Assembly (NCBI RefSeq): GCF_016745235.1
Contig: NZ_JAELVM010000003.1
Coordinates: 186,001 to 250,000, forward strand
Reading direction: 5' to 3'
Length of the DNA: 64,000 bases
DNA from: Chryseobacterium endalhagicum
Lineage (GTDB): Bacteria > Bacteroidota > Bacteroidia > Flavobacteriales > Weeksellaceae
Shown here piece after piece: positions 17,717 to 27,260 of the stretch. The position numbers and the translations under genes were made by a program. Numbering within the stretch: position 1 is the stretch's first letter; each line of letters starts with the position of its first letter. The notes below the pieces were generated by a model. The model had not been told where the DNA came from, ran no database searches, and saw only the letters and a list, made by a program, of their open reading frames with translations.

Positions 17717-17912
17717 TATTTTTTATTAAAAATGTTATATAGTAAATTAAAATTCTGTTTGACATATACATCTACCCCAACAGAAAAAGACCCTGGAAGA
17801 CCGACGCCCCGTTTATAATATGTATCATTTAAAAGCCTATTTTCAAAATAGTCTCCAGCATCATGCTGTAGAGGCAGCTTTAAAATAGCTGCTAAATAGA
17901 TTTTTTTAACAC
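17716..17912 (-). pseudogene. Displaced RHS toxin-tip remnant
   Basis: An open frame of about 65 codons without a start codon contains HDAGDYFENRLLNDTYY and ends KQNFNLLYNIFNKK. Its stop overlaps the ATG of the next gene (TAATG), the coupling expected of a toxin and its immunity gene. A terminator hairpin at 17913-17939 separates it from the gene upstream, so it is no longer translated. It is read as the tail of a former RHS tip. Confidence 0.6.
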
Positions 17913-17939
17913 AAAACCCTCGTAATTTGCGAGGGTTTT
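17913..17939 (-). terminator. Terminator after the 185-residue gene
   Basis: A 10-bp stem AAAACCCTCG/CGAGGGTTTT with a 7-nt loop, 17 nt past the gene's stop. T runs flank both sides, so it may work in both directions. Confidence 0.75.
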
Positions 17940-17956
17940 TTCTTATCAGCTCAAAA

Positions 17957-18514
17957 TCAAGAGGCTTTGCGTAAGGGAGGATTATTTTTTGGTGGTAAAT
18001 AATTGTCTATCTCACTTTGTTTTAGAATATCTTTCTTAATATGCTCAAAATTAATTTTAAATTCTGATATTCTTGCAGATTCATCTTGTTTATATATTTT
18101 TTCCTTAAGTAAATCTATAATCTCATTGAACCTAAGGGCCATAAAAGGAGGAATAAAACACAGTTTTTCATTATTATCTTTTACCTTAAAATTAATATAA
18201 TTTCTATTTCCTGCATAATAAGTGTCTTTTTCTAGTTCTTTATGTATGACAAAATCTTGTAATTTTCCAGAAAATAGCTGATTTACTTTCTCAATTTCTT
18301 CGTTTGTGAGTTGATAGGAATAAAAGACAGTATCCTGGTATCTTTTTAAATATACATTCAGTTTTCCGTTTTTATCTAATGTCGAATAAGATAAAATTGA
18401 AATGTCTTTAGCTTCAATATCATAAGCAACAAGCTTAAAATCACTTAGTTTAATTTTTTGTGCATTAAATATTAAGCTTAATAATAATGTCAAAAATAAT
18501 AATAAATTTTTCAT
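17957..18514 (-). CDS. Hypothetical exported protein in the RHS immunity row
   Basis: A 185-residue protein with a clear signal peptide (LLLFLTLLLSLIFNAQ). The mature part is lysine-rich, with a YYAGNRNYINFKVKD segment, and is not recognised. It begins 14 nt after the 125-residue gene and is probably co-transcribed with the RHS gene. It may be a second immunity protein working outside the cytoplasm, or an accessory protein. Confidence 0.6.
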   Translation of the reverse strand: MKNLLLFLTLLLSLIFNAQKIKLSDFKLVAYDIEAKDISILSYSTLDKNGKLNVYLKRYQDTVFYSYQLTNEEIEKVNQLFSGKLQDFVIHKELEKDTYYAGNRNYINFKVKDNNEKLCFIPPFMALRFNEIIDLLKEKIYKQDESARISEFKINFEHIKKDILKQSEIDNYLPPKNNPPLRKAS

Positions 18515-18528
18515 ATTTAAATAAATAA

Positions 18529-18906
18529 TTATTTTAATGGAATCTTCACAATATTACTTTGTTCCAAATTGTTATAAAAAAAGATAGCATTGTCTTCTAT
18601 TTTTATTAAATCTATTATCTGATACATATCAGATATTATTACAAATTCTAAAGTAAAAATATCTATTTTAGTTAAATAAAATCCAGAATTAAACCATTTT
18701 CTTTTAAAGCAAGGAACATAAATAAATCCATTTTCATATAATAAAGGGCCTCCAAACACTTCTTTTTTTATTGTATTCCCGTCAATAGACAGCTTCCCAA
18801 CTTCTGGGCAACCTTGGCAAATTTCGAATGTATTAGAATACAAAATTTCCCTTCCATTGGGACTATTCATTTTTATTCTAAAACTTATTGGCGTTTCGTG
18901 TTTCAT
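18529..18906 (-). CDS. Probable cognate immunity protein of the RHS toxin
   Basis: A 125-residue protein with no signal peptide. It starts 6 nt after the stop of the RHS toxin gene, the usual place and spacing of a cognate immunity gene. The sequence is beta-rich, with several short strands (for example GGPLLYENGFIYVPCF), and no family is recognised. A cytosolic location implies that the toxin tip acts in the cytoplasm of the target cell. Assignment rests on position only. Confidence 0.6.
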   Translation of the reverse strand: MKHETPISFRIKMNSPNGREILYSNTFEICQGCPEVGKLSIDGNTIKKEVFGGPLLYENGFIYVPCFKRKWFNSGFYLTKIDIFTLEFVIISDMYQIIDLIKIEDNAIFFYNNLEQSNIVKIPLK

Positions 18907-18912
18907 AAATTT

Positions 18913-21900
18913 TTAACGTGGAATAATTTTAGTTGCTTGATTTACTACACTTTTAGATTCTATCAAAAACTGAATAGAGCCTCCAGTATAAAATCCACCA
19001 CCTTGAGGTCCAATTATTCCAACTTTAATTGGAGTTCCTTTAGGAATTATACCTGAAGTATATTGAGTTAATGAATTCCATTCTTGTTTAATAGCTACCA
19101 CAGTTCTATTTGTAAATTCACTAGTTCCAACTCTTAAACCCCAAAAGTCACTCTTTCCAAGAGACATTTGTCCAAATCTTTGAGCAGGAATATTAAAAGG
19201 TGCTTTTATATTAATACTTCCAAATAAAAATCCATCTGCGGTAGTTGTAACTTTGGCTATTACTCCTATGGTTTTAGAAAATCCAATTTCCGTTGTCGCT
19301 CCCTGTAGCCCGTACAAGCCTGCAACGGCCAATTGTCCTGAAGGATTCCCCATAGCAACTTCAGGAGAATTAGAGGCTGGAATTTCCCTTACAGTTGGAG
19401 CATTTGGATCTCCAAAAACTAGATAACTCATCGCTGGTCCATTATTTCCCGCCTCGATTAAAGCGTTTAAATTATTCATAACCCCCAATGACTCTAGTAA
19501 AGTGTTGTCCTTCCATGTGCCATCTCCAAGTAGTGCGGTAGTACTGCCGTCATAAGCAGTATATGTTCCTGACTTTCCTAAATAAGTTTCATTACCTCCA
19601 GCTGTAGCTTGACTACTAGCATCTGGGTTCCAATAAATACTATTTGTTTGCCTATTATGTACCCAATCTGTTGCTTGTCTCCCATCTGGATCAATAAAAC
19701 TAATAGGATTATTAAAGGCATAATTGTATGGAGAATATCCTCTCATCTGTTCTGCTAATGGATCTATAGCTCCCCATCTTCCCAAATCCGGCATATAGAA
19801 CCTCGCACCATAATCATACATCCCGGTCTCCTGAAGCTCTTTTCCGTTGTATTTGTAGCTATAATAGCTTCCCAGATTAGAACCCTCAAACATGCCCTGG
19901 ATGTGGTTTAATCCAAATGGATAGTAGTTATTGGTATCAGTAACTTCCAGAACGCCTTCGCTGTTTTTGCCAAAACTTACCCTTGCATTTCCAAGATGAT
20001 CTCTGTACTGGTAAATATAACGGTTTTCCGTGAAACTGTAAAAGCCTTCTGCTGTGGGAACAAAATCCAGGTTCCATTGCGGAATTCCGGTAAGATTTCC
20101 TAATGTTTTGCCCACATTGGCATAGGCCTGTTCTTCAAAAGCATTCTCTGTTCTGCAGGTCATACACAATTCTCCTCCACCATCAAAATAGCTATACTGA
20201 AAACCATCAAGATAATCTGTGATGCGTGTTGTGGCTGGCACTCCTCTACGTCCTTGTCTGTAATATCTTTTACGAAGCTTTGAACCGTCTGCACGGTAAA
20301 TATACCCTAAGGTTGTATTTGAAATCTGTCCCGGCATAAGTGGGTCCGGCTGGCTAATGGATAAAGTATTCGGAAGGTTCAGGTAATTGTACACCATAGT
20401 CTGTATTCCTTTATCTTTCATATTGATCATATTTCCATTCAGATCATAATCAATGATATTATTTCCTCCTTCATAGCCTGTGTCATTCAATGCATTTTCA
20501 ATCACTTTATCCAATCTGTTTCCTGTATATTGGTACACCAGGTTATCTACTGTTGTGGATGTGGTGCCGGAAACAGGAATAGCATTTCTTTTTAAAGAAG
20601 CAATATTTCCGTTTAAATCGTATGTTAAGCGCTCATCATATTTCTTATTATGAGGATTGGTGGCCTCCGGTTCTGCGTACTCAGCGTCAGTTAATCTGTT
20701 AAGCTTATCATAAGTATAATTATATCTTTTCAGACTATTGACGGTTGACATATTCCAGTCTATTTCAGCAATATTTCCATTGTACCTGCCAGGTGCAACA
20801 GCCGCATAAACAGGATCGGTATACCTTACTGTATAGCCGAAGAGCTTTCCGTTCAGGTTTGCAGGATCATTGATCTGACTTAACCAGCCTCTGATATTGT
20901 ATTTGTAATCAATGGTCTGTAAGGGTGATGCTAAAGATATGCCGCCCACTTTCTTCGATTCCAGCTGGGAAAATTCATTGTATTTATTTTGAGCAAGGAT
21001 TTCCTCGGTATTATTGTCTACTTTATGTTTTTGGATCAGCATACGGTTCTGATGGTCGTAGGTAAAATTTTCTGTAATTACCTTTTCCGCATCTGTGGCT
21101 AATCTTTTATGTTTTGTAACAACAGTTTGTGGGACATCCGCGAAATCCAGTTTAGATTCTGTTTGGGTATAACCGCCCAGATGGTTGATAGAATACGTTC
21201 CTACTGCACGGCCTTTGGTATCATAAAAGATGTAGTTTTTTGTCCAGTTATCATCTTCAATATTTTTCACAAGGCTTAGCGTAGGGAGCGCCTTAGTGCT
21301 TAAGGAAGCGTTCTGTCCGTCCGTAATGATAGTTTGACCCAGTATTGAGCCTGGAAAAGCAGGGTTAAAGCTGTATGCCGGATAGGTGTCATAGTAATTA
21401 ATGTTTAACACCTGTACCAGACTTGCTGGAAGAGCCCTGTTTGTATAGTAGATAGGCATTCCGGATATGGTAAAAGAGCCCGCGCTCCTTAATTCAAAAG
21501 TGTAGGCAGCAGCTGTAATACTCGTTTGAAGACTCTGCCTTGTAGCCGTGTTGTTCGTAAGACCTGTTAAAACTATTCTTCCAAATTGATCATACTTGGT
21601 AAGCATCCATTTATTTTGAGTCCTAAGATTAGCATCCTGGCTCATTACCAGTTGGTCTGCCTTATTGTAGATCAGATATTCCCAGCCTTTGCCCGGAAGC
21701 TTCTTTTCTACAAGTCTTCCGAGACCATCATAGCGGTACTGGTAACAGAGGTTGTCAAGCGTTGTCTGATCCAATGAGGAAGACCCGGAGGCCAATGGCG
21801 GAACCACATAAGCCAGTCTTCCATACTGATCATATATATAATAAGTATCTGCATTCTCAGAACCTGTATTTTTCCTGACCAGCAGTGTCTGGCCTTTTCC

Positions 21901-22518
21901 ATTCTTAAATTCAGTAACCGTATTTCCGTCTTCATCGGTTACAGAAGTTTTCATCAGGGTATTGATTGCAAACACGCCAGGAACTCCGGGCACAGAATTG
22001 CTTCTGCCTTCGGTCCATGTAGTGGTAAGGGGGTACTTTTTCACCCCATCGCCTGCAGTGTTGGTTGTGTATTTATAATCAACAGGTCTACTGCTCCATG
22101 CATTTCCGGTTCCAATGCTTTGCTTTATCCGTTCTAAAGGAGAGTTTTCGATAATCTGCTGCGCATAGATCTTTTCGCTACCATAAATCCCGGGAGCTGT
22201 TGCATTTCCGAGCGGGTTTTCATAAATCCCTCCGTTTCTTGTTTCCGCCTGAGGAACCGGGAGATAAGATTTTGATGCCCTCCCGTACTGATCATATTCA
22301 ATATGGGAAACCACATCTTTTCCGTTGGGAGAAGCTTTTATGGCAATAGACTGTTTAGGTCTTCCAAGACCATCAAAATACTGTACTGTTTCTGTTTTTC
22401 TGATACAGTCTGCATCAAGGCAGTTTTTGCTGTAGATATAGTTTTCCGTATTGGTTTGCTGGGCCGATAAGAAACTACCGGCAGAGACTATACAGAATAT
22501 ATTTAAAATTTTTTTCAT
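18913..22518 (-). CDS. RHS-repeat polymorphic toxin
   Basis: A 1201-residue protein with a signal peptide (ending GSFLSAQQ), a DUF6443-like N-terminal region (TVQYFDGLGRPKQSIAIKAS), many YD/RHS repeats (YDQYGRLAYVV, YDGLGRLVEK, YDKLNRLTDAEY) and the RHS core end (YDYGARFYMPDLGRWGAIDPLAE, then FIDPDGR at about 943-947). The last 254 residues are the variable tip. It ends with IPKGTPIKVGIIGPQ and a glycine-rich GGFYTGGSIQF segment and does not match a family I can name with confidence. The gene is last of a three-gene operon with an SpvB-like partner and a T9SS protein; the immunity candidate follows after 6 nt. Confidence 0.88.
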   Translation of the reverse strand: MKKILNIFCIVSAGSFLSAQQTNTENYIYSKNCLDADCIRKTETVQYFDGLGRPKQSIAIKASPNGKDVVSHIEYDQYGRASKSYLPVPQAETRNGGIYENPLGNATAPGIYGSEKIYAQQIIENSPLERIKQSIGTGNAWSSRPVDYKYTTNTAGDGVKKYPLTTTWTEGRSNSVPGVPGVFAINTLMKTSVTDEDGNTVTEFKNGKGQTLLVRKNTGSENADTYYIYDQYGRLAYVVPPLASGSSSLDQTTLDNLCYQYRYDGLGRLVEKKLPGKGWEYLIYNKADQLVMSQDANLRTQNKWMLTKYDQFGRIVLTGLTNNTATRQSLQTSITAAAYTFELRSAGSFTISGMPIYYTNRALPASLVQVLNINYYDTYPAYSFNPAFPGSILGQTIITDGQNASLSTKALPTLSLVKNIEDDNWTKNYIFYDTKGRAVGTYSINHLGGYTQTESKLDFADVPQTVVTKHKRLATDAEKVITENFTYDHQNRMLIQKHKVDNNTEEILAQNKYNEFSQLESKKVGGISLASPLQTIDYKYNIRGWLSQINDPANLNGKLFGYTVRYTDPVYAAVAPGRYNGNIAEIDWNMSTVNSLKRYNYTYDKLNRLTDAEYAEPEATNPHNKKYDERLTYDLNGNIASLKRNAIPVSGTTSTTVDNLVYQYTGNRLDKVIENALNDTGYEGGNNIIDYDLNGNMINMKDKGIQTMVYNYLNLPNTLSISQPDPLMPGQISNTTLGYIYRADGSKLRKRYYRQGRRGVPATTRITDYLDGFQYSYFDGGGELCMTCRTENAFEEQAYANVGKTLGNLTGIPQWNLDFVPTAEGFYSFTENRYIYQYRDHLGNARVSFGKNSEGVLEVTDTNNYYPFGLNHIQGMFEGSNLGSYYSYKYNGKELQETGMYDYGARFYMPDLGRWGAIDPLAEQMRGYSPYNYAFNNPISFIDPDGRQATDWVHNRQTNSIYWNPDASSQATAGGNETYLGKSGTYTAYDGSTTALLGDGTWKDNTLLESLGVMNNLNALIEAGNNGPAMSYLVFGDPNAPTVREIPASNSPEVAMGNPSGQLAVAGLYGLQGATTEIGFSKTIGVIAKVTTTADGFLFGSINIKAPFNIPAQRFGQMSLGKSDFWGLRVGTSEFTNRTVVAIKQEWNSLTQYTSGIIPKGTPIKVGIIGPQGGGFYTGGSIQFLIESKSVVNQATKIIPR

Positions 22519-22569
22519 TGTTTTGATTGCTAAAGTTCAATTTAAATCTTTCTTGAATTCAGAGCCTGT

Positions 22570-25407
22570 TTAAGGTTTATAATTATACTTGAATTCCTTC
22601 AGCGTTTTCCCGTTGCTATCCATTACTTTCTGGAGTCTTCCGGCAGCATCATACACATTCACCTCCTTGAAACCGGAAGGAGATATGGCAGAAGTCACAC
22701 CAATAAGCGGATCATAAGTCATGGTCTTTATTTGGAAATTTTTTAAAGCCACATCATTCCTCAGATTATTAAGAGCGAGCATCAGTGCCGGCTCATTGGT
22801 CGGGTTATCATTGTCGGCATCAGAAGCAGCAATAGCAGCTTGTACTGTCTGCAGGTTGATGATATCTGCGTACAAAGCTCCAATAATAACAGCAATAGGC
22901 TGGGTTTTGTGGTATCCCCAAATGGTAACAACCGGAATCCCGTCTTTCGATTTAGCTTCCCAGGCATTCCCCATTTCGTCATATACCGTAATATCTCCCT
23001 GTGTCTGAGCAGCTTGGGTGTCCATATTATACACTACCTGCGAGGTAGGAAATACATGGGCAGGATTATCAAATTTTGTTTCTGTTCTGGCGACCAGCAC
23101 TCCTTCCTGCTTAATTTCTGTTTTTAAAGGGATACTTATAAGATTCGCAGTGAGGAGCTTCTGATTATTAAGATCATTCGGATAGAAAACACTATGCTCT
23201 GTAACAGATCCCGAAAAATCAGTAGATACTTCTTTGGTCATTAAATTGTTGGCAGATTCAAAGAATTTCTGGCTCTGGGATTCCAGCATCCCCACATTAT
23301 CTACTTTTAATTTACTATTGGTATTCACAGATTTTATCCATAAATATTTCAGTGGACCATATACAACGTTTGTCATTCCATTCAATGGAACATATTCAAA
23401 ATTATTAGCCACATTCGTTTCTTCTACCAGGTTACCAGCGGAATCAAACTTTTCAATTTTTTTCACGATGCCTGCTTTTTTTAGTGAATGGTTAAGATCC
23501 ATTTGCAATGGTCCCTTAAAATTGTTTCCATACAGAGCATCCATTTCTTCAGGCATTAAATAAGTGTATTTAACAGAGGTGTTTTTAATGGAATCTGTAA
23601 CTTTTACATTCTGATACATGATCACTTCCTGCAGATAATTAAAATCAGAGCCTTCAATAATATACGGATGCCCGGAAACATAATCGTATTCGGGAGCATC
23701 CATATAAGAAACCCCGCTGGTCTTAGAAGCATCTGAAAACTGGCTGTAATCGAACTTAATCACGCTGACAGGTGCTACTGCATCTCTCTCAAAGGTTTTT
23801 ACAGATTTGATTCTTCCTCCTTTGGCATATACGAAATTGCGGATGGCCTTTTTTATTCCATATATTTTAGCACTTTTATTGGGCTGATTTCCCATAAACC
23901 GCAGGAATAAATTACTGGTGGTTCCAGGATTAAATTCTCTTACCAGATTTTTGCTGCAGAAATTGATCCCGTCATATTGATACATTTTCCTGTCCAAAGT
24001 ATCCCCTACAGCAGCAGATTTATAAATTTTATAATCAAACCAAAGATTGGGATCCGGAACTGTCTTGAATTCAGGATCTATCAGATCTCCATAGCTCGTC
24101 CTTACAAAAAACCTTGAATAGTTTTGTGGGTTATTGATAGTAAAAGGATTGTTAAGGATCTGCGGATTCTCATTAATATCGGCTATTTTTTCAATCTCAG
24201 CATGAATTGAATTGGGAGCATAAACCGTATTCACCTCATAATCATATTCTGTTTTTCCTCCTGTGGGATAAGTCACCGTTTTTAAAAAATTGGTCTTATA
24301 CATACGGGGATGGATCGTTTCTTTGGTAAAAAAGTAATCATAATCAAAACTGCAGGAACCATAGGCATTAGGATAACCGAAAAGATCGAAGCCCAATTTA
24401 TCGTAGCTGTATCCGTCTTCAGGGTTGTGATAACTGAACGTATATTTTCCCAGTTCATTACTGCTGTTGTCTTTCTGAATAATTTTATATAGATTTTGTC
24501 TTTCGCTATCAATAGAAGAATATTCAAAAGAGTACTGTTTGATAAGCTGTCCTGCTTTATTTTTCAAAAGTACAGTATTGAGCTGAACCCTGTCTTCCAA
24601 TGTATAAACTCCATCGGTAACATTATAGTTAAAAGAAACTGTACCCACGCCATGAATATTGATCTTTTTTACCCTGTTCTGAACAATCATTTTTCCGGTT
24701 TCTATGGATTTACTACGAACCAGATATTCATAGTCAACCATCAGCCTGTCCTTCTCATCCAGAATCTTAGTCAGCAGAAAAGCACTCGTGTATAATTCTT
24801 TCTCTGCATCAGGATTAGAGCCCGAATGTCCCGGATTCGCTGTGATATAAGGATATTCATACCGGTATGAAACGCTCTTTTTATCAAAAATATATTTAAA
24901 TCCATTTTCATCAATGATCTTGAATGACGTAAAAATACTGTCAGACTGCTTTTGAATCAGAATTTTATTGGTACTTGGATATGATTCTACGGCCTCTACG
25001 CTGCCGCTATTTTTATCGTATTTAATATAAAAACGTCCATTTCGTCCTAAAAAGCTATACTGATATACATTCATGTTATCATTTAATCCAAAATACAGGT
25101 ATCTGCTTACCGAACCTGCACCATCATCAATATTCCAGCCCAGTCCTGCATCTCCGTTTCCGTACAGACGGGAGACATTCTCCGTATTGTAGCTTAGTCC
25201 TATATCTATTTTTAATGCCGATCTTGACGTGGGCATTCCCCCTAAAGGAATACTGACATCAGTTTTCCCTTTAGAATAACCCCCTTCATAATTTCGAAGA
25301 ATGGATTCCTTCTGAAATTCAAATACATTGGTTTGGGCATTTCCCCCAATATGTACCAGAATTAATATAAAAAATAAGATTTTAATCCTTAAAAATTGGT
25401 TGTTCAT
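22570..25407 (-). CDS. RHS/SpvB-like partner protein of the toxin
   Basis: A 945-residue exported protein (signal peptide ending HIGGNAQ). The start of the mature protein (GGYSKGKTDVSIPLGGMPTS, LKIDIGLSYNTENVSRLYG, GLGWNIDDGAGSVSR) resembles the opening of SpvB/TcaC-type proteins. The C terminus has YD-type motifs (YDPLIGV, VYDAAGRLQKVMDSNGKTLKEF). It lies 51 nt upstream of the RHS toxin gene and 4 nt downstream of a T9SS protein gene. By analogy with the TcB-TcC cocoon it may form part of a shell around the RHS protein; this is inference. Confidence 0.75.
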   Translation of the reverse strand: MNNQFLRIKILFFILILVHIGGNAQTNVFEFQKESILRNYEGGYSKGKTDVSIPLGGMPTSRSALKIDIGLSYNTENVSRLYGNGDAGLGWNIDDGAGSVSRYLYFGLNDNMNVYQYSFLGRNGRFYIKYDKNSGSVEAVESYPSTNKILIQKQSDSIFTSFKIIDENGFKYIFDKKSVSYRYEYPYITANPGHSGSNPDAEKELYTSAFLLTKILDEKDRLMVDYEYLVRSKSIETGKMIVQNRVKKINIHGVGTVSFNYNVTDGVYTLEDRVQLNTVLLKNKAGQLIKQYSFEYSSIDSERQNLYKIIQKDNSSNELGKYTFSYHNPEDGYSYDKLGFDLFGYPNAYGSCSFDYDYFFTKETIHPRMYKTNFLKTVTYPTGGKTEYDYEVNTVYAPNSIHAEIEKIADINENPQILNNPFTINNPQNYSRFFVRTSYGDLIDPEFKTVPDPNLWFDYKIYKSAAVGDTLDRKMYQYDGINFCSKNLVREFNPGTTSNLFLRFMGNQPNKSAKIYGIKKAIRNFVYAKGGRIKSVKTFERDAVAPVSVIKFDYSQFSDASKTSGVSYMDAPEYDYVSGHPYIIEGSDFNYLQEVIMYQNVKVTDSIKNTSVKYTYLMPEEMDALYGNNFKGPLQMDLNHSLKKAGIVKKIEKFDSAGNLVEETNVANNFEYVPLNGMTNVVYGPLKYLWIKSVNTNSKLKVDNVGMLESQSQKFFESANNLMTKEVSTDFSGSVTEHSVFYPNDLNNQKLLTANLISIPLKTEIKQEGVLVARTETKFDNPAHVFPTSQVVYNMDTQAAQTQGDITVYDEMGNAWEAKSKDGIPVVTIWGYHKTQPIAVIIGALYADIINLQTVQAAIAASDADNDNPTNEPALMLALNNLRNDVALKNFQIKTMTYDPLIGVTSAISPSGFKEVNVYDAAGRLQKVMDSNGKTLKEFKYNYKP

Positions 25408-25411
25408 CAGT

Positions 25412-26983
25412 TTATTTTTTTATCAGTTTAGCACTCGCCGTTTTATTCGTATCAGTTTTTATGGTCACCAGATAAGCCCCCTGAATTAAATTCTGGGTAT
25501 TAATCTTAGTCACCTTATTTTTAGTTTTCAAACTCTGAAGCTGTCTTCCACCCATATCATAAAGATTAATATCAGCCTCTTTGAAATCAAAGCCTATTTC
25601 AACATAAGCATAATCTGAAACCGGGTTTGGATAGATTTTAATATCCTGCTTTTCAATCAGCTTATTGATCTGACTATCTCCAAGCTTTACAATCTTCCAA
25701 TTCTCTTTTCCGAGTTCTTCTGCGCTGGTTCCTGCAAGAATGATTGAACCGTCTCTGTTCAGCTTAATATCTGAAAGTCTTTCTTCTCTTTTTCTGGATT
25801 CCCCTTTCACATGCTTTCTCCACTGTTCATTTCCATCTTGATCCAGGTAAAGCATCCAGAAAGTTTCATCATCAGCTTCTATTCTTCCTTCAGCCTGAGT
25901 ATAACCTCCGAGTAAAATTCCTTTGGTGACATCTTGGTTCTTGGCTCTTGAATCCTGGCTCTGAATAACACTTGCTCCCATCAGAATATCTCTATTTCCA
26001 AAATTGTAAGATTTCTGCCAGATCTCTTCACCTCTTTCGTTCAAAGAAATTAACCATAGATCAGTTCCTTCTTCAATGTTTACAGTTTTATTTCCCGATT
26101 TTTCTGATCTGGATTCTCCACCGATAATATAGCCAGCGGAAGTCAGTGCCAATGTTCTTAAATGATCATCTGCTTTTCCGCCAAAGTTCTTTTCCCACTC
26201 CACTTTTCCATTTTTATCCAGTTTAATTACCCAATAATCACCCTCTCCAAAGTTTTCAGTTTTCTTTGAACCGCTTAGATTGCTTCTGGAATAGATTCCT
26301 AACAAAGCACCTCCATCTTTGGTAGGAATTATTTTCTCTACCTCATCAAGACCTTTTCCTCCAAATACGGATTCAGATAAAGTTTTGCCGTCTTTATCAA
26401 GTTTTACAACCAAAACATCTTTTGAACCATAACCTTTAGATGAATTCTGAACATTCCCGGCCACAAAAAATCCAAGATCAGTAGTCTGAATGACGGATCT
26501 TGCTTCTTCATTAGCCGCTGATCCAAGTGTTTTCTGCCATAATTCATCTCCAAACTCGTTAAGTCTGATCAACCAAATGTCAGATCCACCTTTGGAATCA
26601 TCTTTTTTATCCAGCCCTTTTGACGAGTATGAAGTACCTGAAATCAAAAATCCACCATCTTGCGTAGATACGGAAGCTGATAGGTAGTCATGATTCTGAC
26701 CTGAGAAGTATTTTTCCCAAACCTCCTCGCCTTGTTGGTTAAGTTTTATCAAATGAAAATCATAGCCGTTGTTTTGTTTTTGGCTATTAGCTGCTGGCAT
26801 CTGGCCGGATCCTGAAGAATGAATAGAGCTACCAGTTATCAGATACTGCTGATCGATCGTCGTGGTAACCTGGCTTAGAAAATCCTGTGTAGAAGACTTA
26901 ATGTCTTTCTGCCACAATACTTCCTGGGCAGACAGCCCCAGAAGTGTGCATAAAGTACATGCACAAGAATAGAATTTCTTCAT
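25412..26983 (-). CDS. T9SS-sorted repeat protein at the head of the RHS operon
   Basis: A 523-residue secreted protein with a signal peptide (residues 1-19) and about six repeats of about 45-55 residues of the type WxKxxG, then DGGFxxxGxSxS, then KGxxDxWLIRLNxxGDELWQK, probably a beta-propeller. The C-terminal 80 residues are a type A T9SS sorting domain (IYPNPVSDYAYVEI, YDMGGRQLQSL, QGAYLVTIKT, LIKK). It is the first gene of the RHS operon and has a good promoter upstream. It could carry or anchor the RHS complex at the surface. Confidence 0.85.
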   Translation of the reverse strand: MKKFYSCACTLCTLLGLSAQEVLWQKDIKSSTQDFLSQVTTTIDQQYLITGSSIHSSGSGQMPAANSQKQNNGYDFHLIKLNQQGEEVWEKYFSGQNHDYLSASVSTQDGGFLISGTSYSSKGLDKKDDSKGGSDIWLIRLNEFGDELWQKTLGSAANEEARSVIQTTDLGFFVAGNVQNSSKGYGSKDVLVVKLDKDGKTLSESVFGGKGLDEVEKIIPTKDGGALLGIYSRSNLSGSKKTENFGEGDYWVIKLDKNGKVEWEKNFGGKADDHLRTLALTSAGYIIGGESRSEKSGNKTVNIEEGTDLWLISLNERGEEIWQKSYNFGNRDILMGASVIQSQDSRAKNQDVTKGILLGGYTQAEGRIEADDETFWMLYLDQDGNEQWRKHVKGESRKREERLSDIKLNRDGSIILAGTSAEELGKENWKIVKLGDSQINKLIEKQDIKIYPNPVSDYAYVEIGFDFKEADINLYDMGGRQLQSLKTKNKVTKINTQNLIQGAYLVTIKTDTNKTASAKLIKK

Positions 26984-27028
26984 CTGTTTGTGTATTTTAG
27001 TTTAAGATTAGTTTTTATAATTTTGCGG

Positions 27029-27058
27029 CAAATTTAACATTTTTTAACGTACCACAAA
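27029..27058 (-). promoter_or_regulatory. Promoter of the RHS operon
   Basis: On the minus strand TTTG (27058-27055), an 18-nt spacer and TAAATTTG (27036-27029) match the Bacteroidetes -33/-7 consensus. The start of transcription would be some 40 nt before the ATG at 26983. Confidence 0.65.
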
Positions 27059-27260
27059 TCTCATTCCTGAGATTTAACACAGATAATATCACTTAGTTGT
27101 GTTTTTATCAGATATTTAATTTCTGTAATGCGAAGATATTCGGGAAAAGCGACAGAAGTTGACGTATTATAAAACTGAAACGTAAAATGATTTATAATTT
27201 TAAACAGAAGAATAGTAAGACTATTGCTTTAATATTTCCCAGGTTTTCACCTGTATTTCA

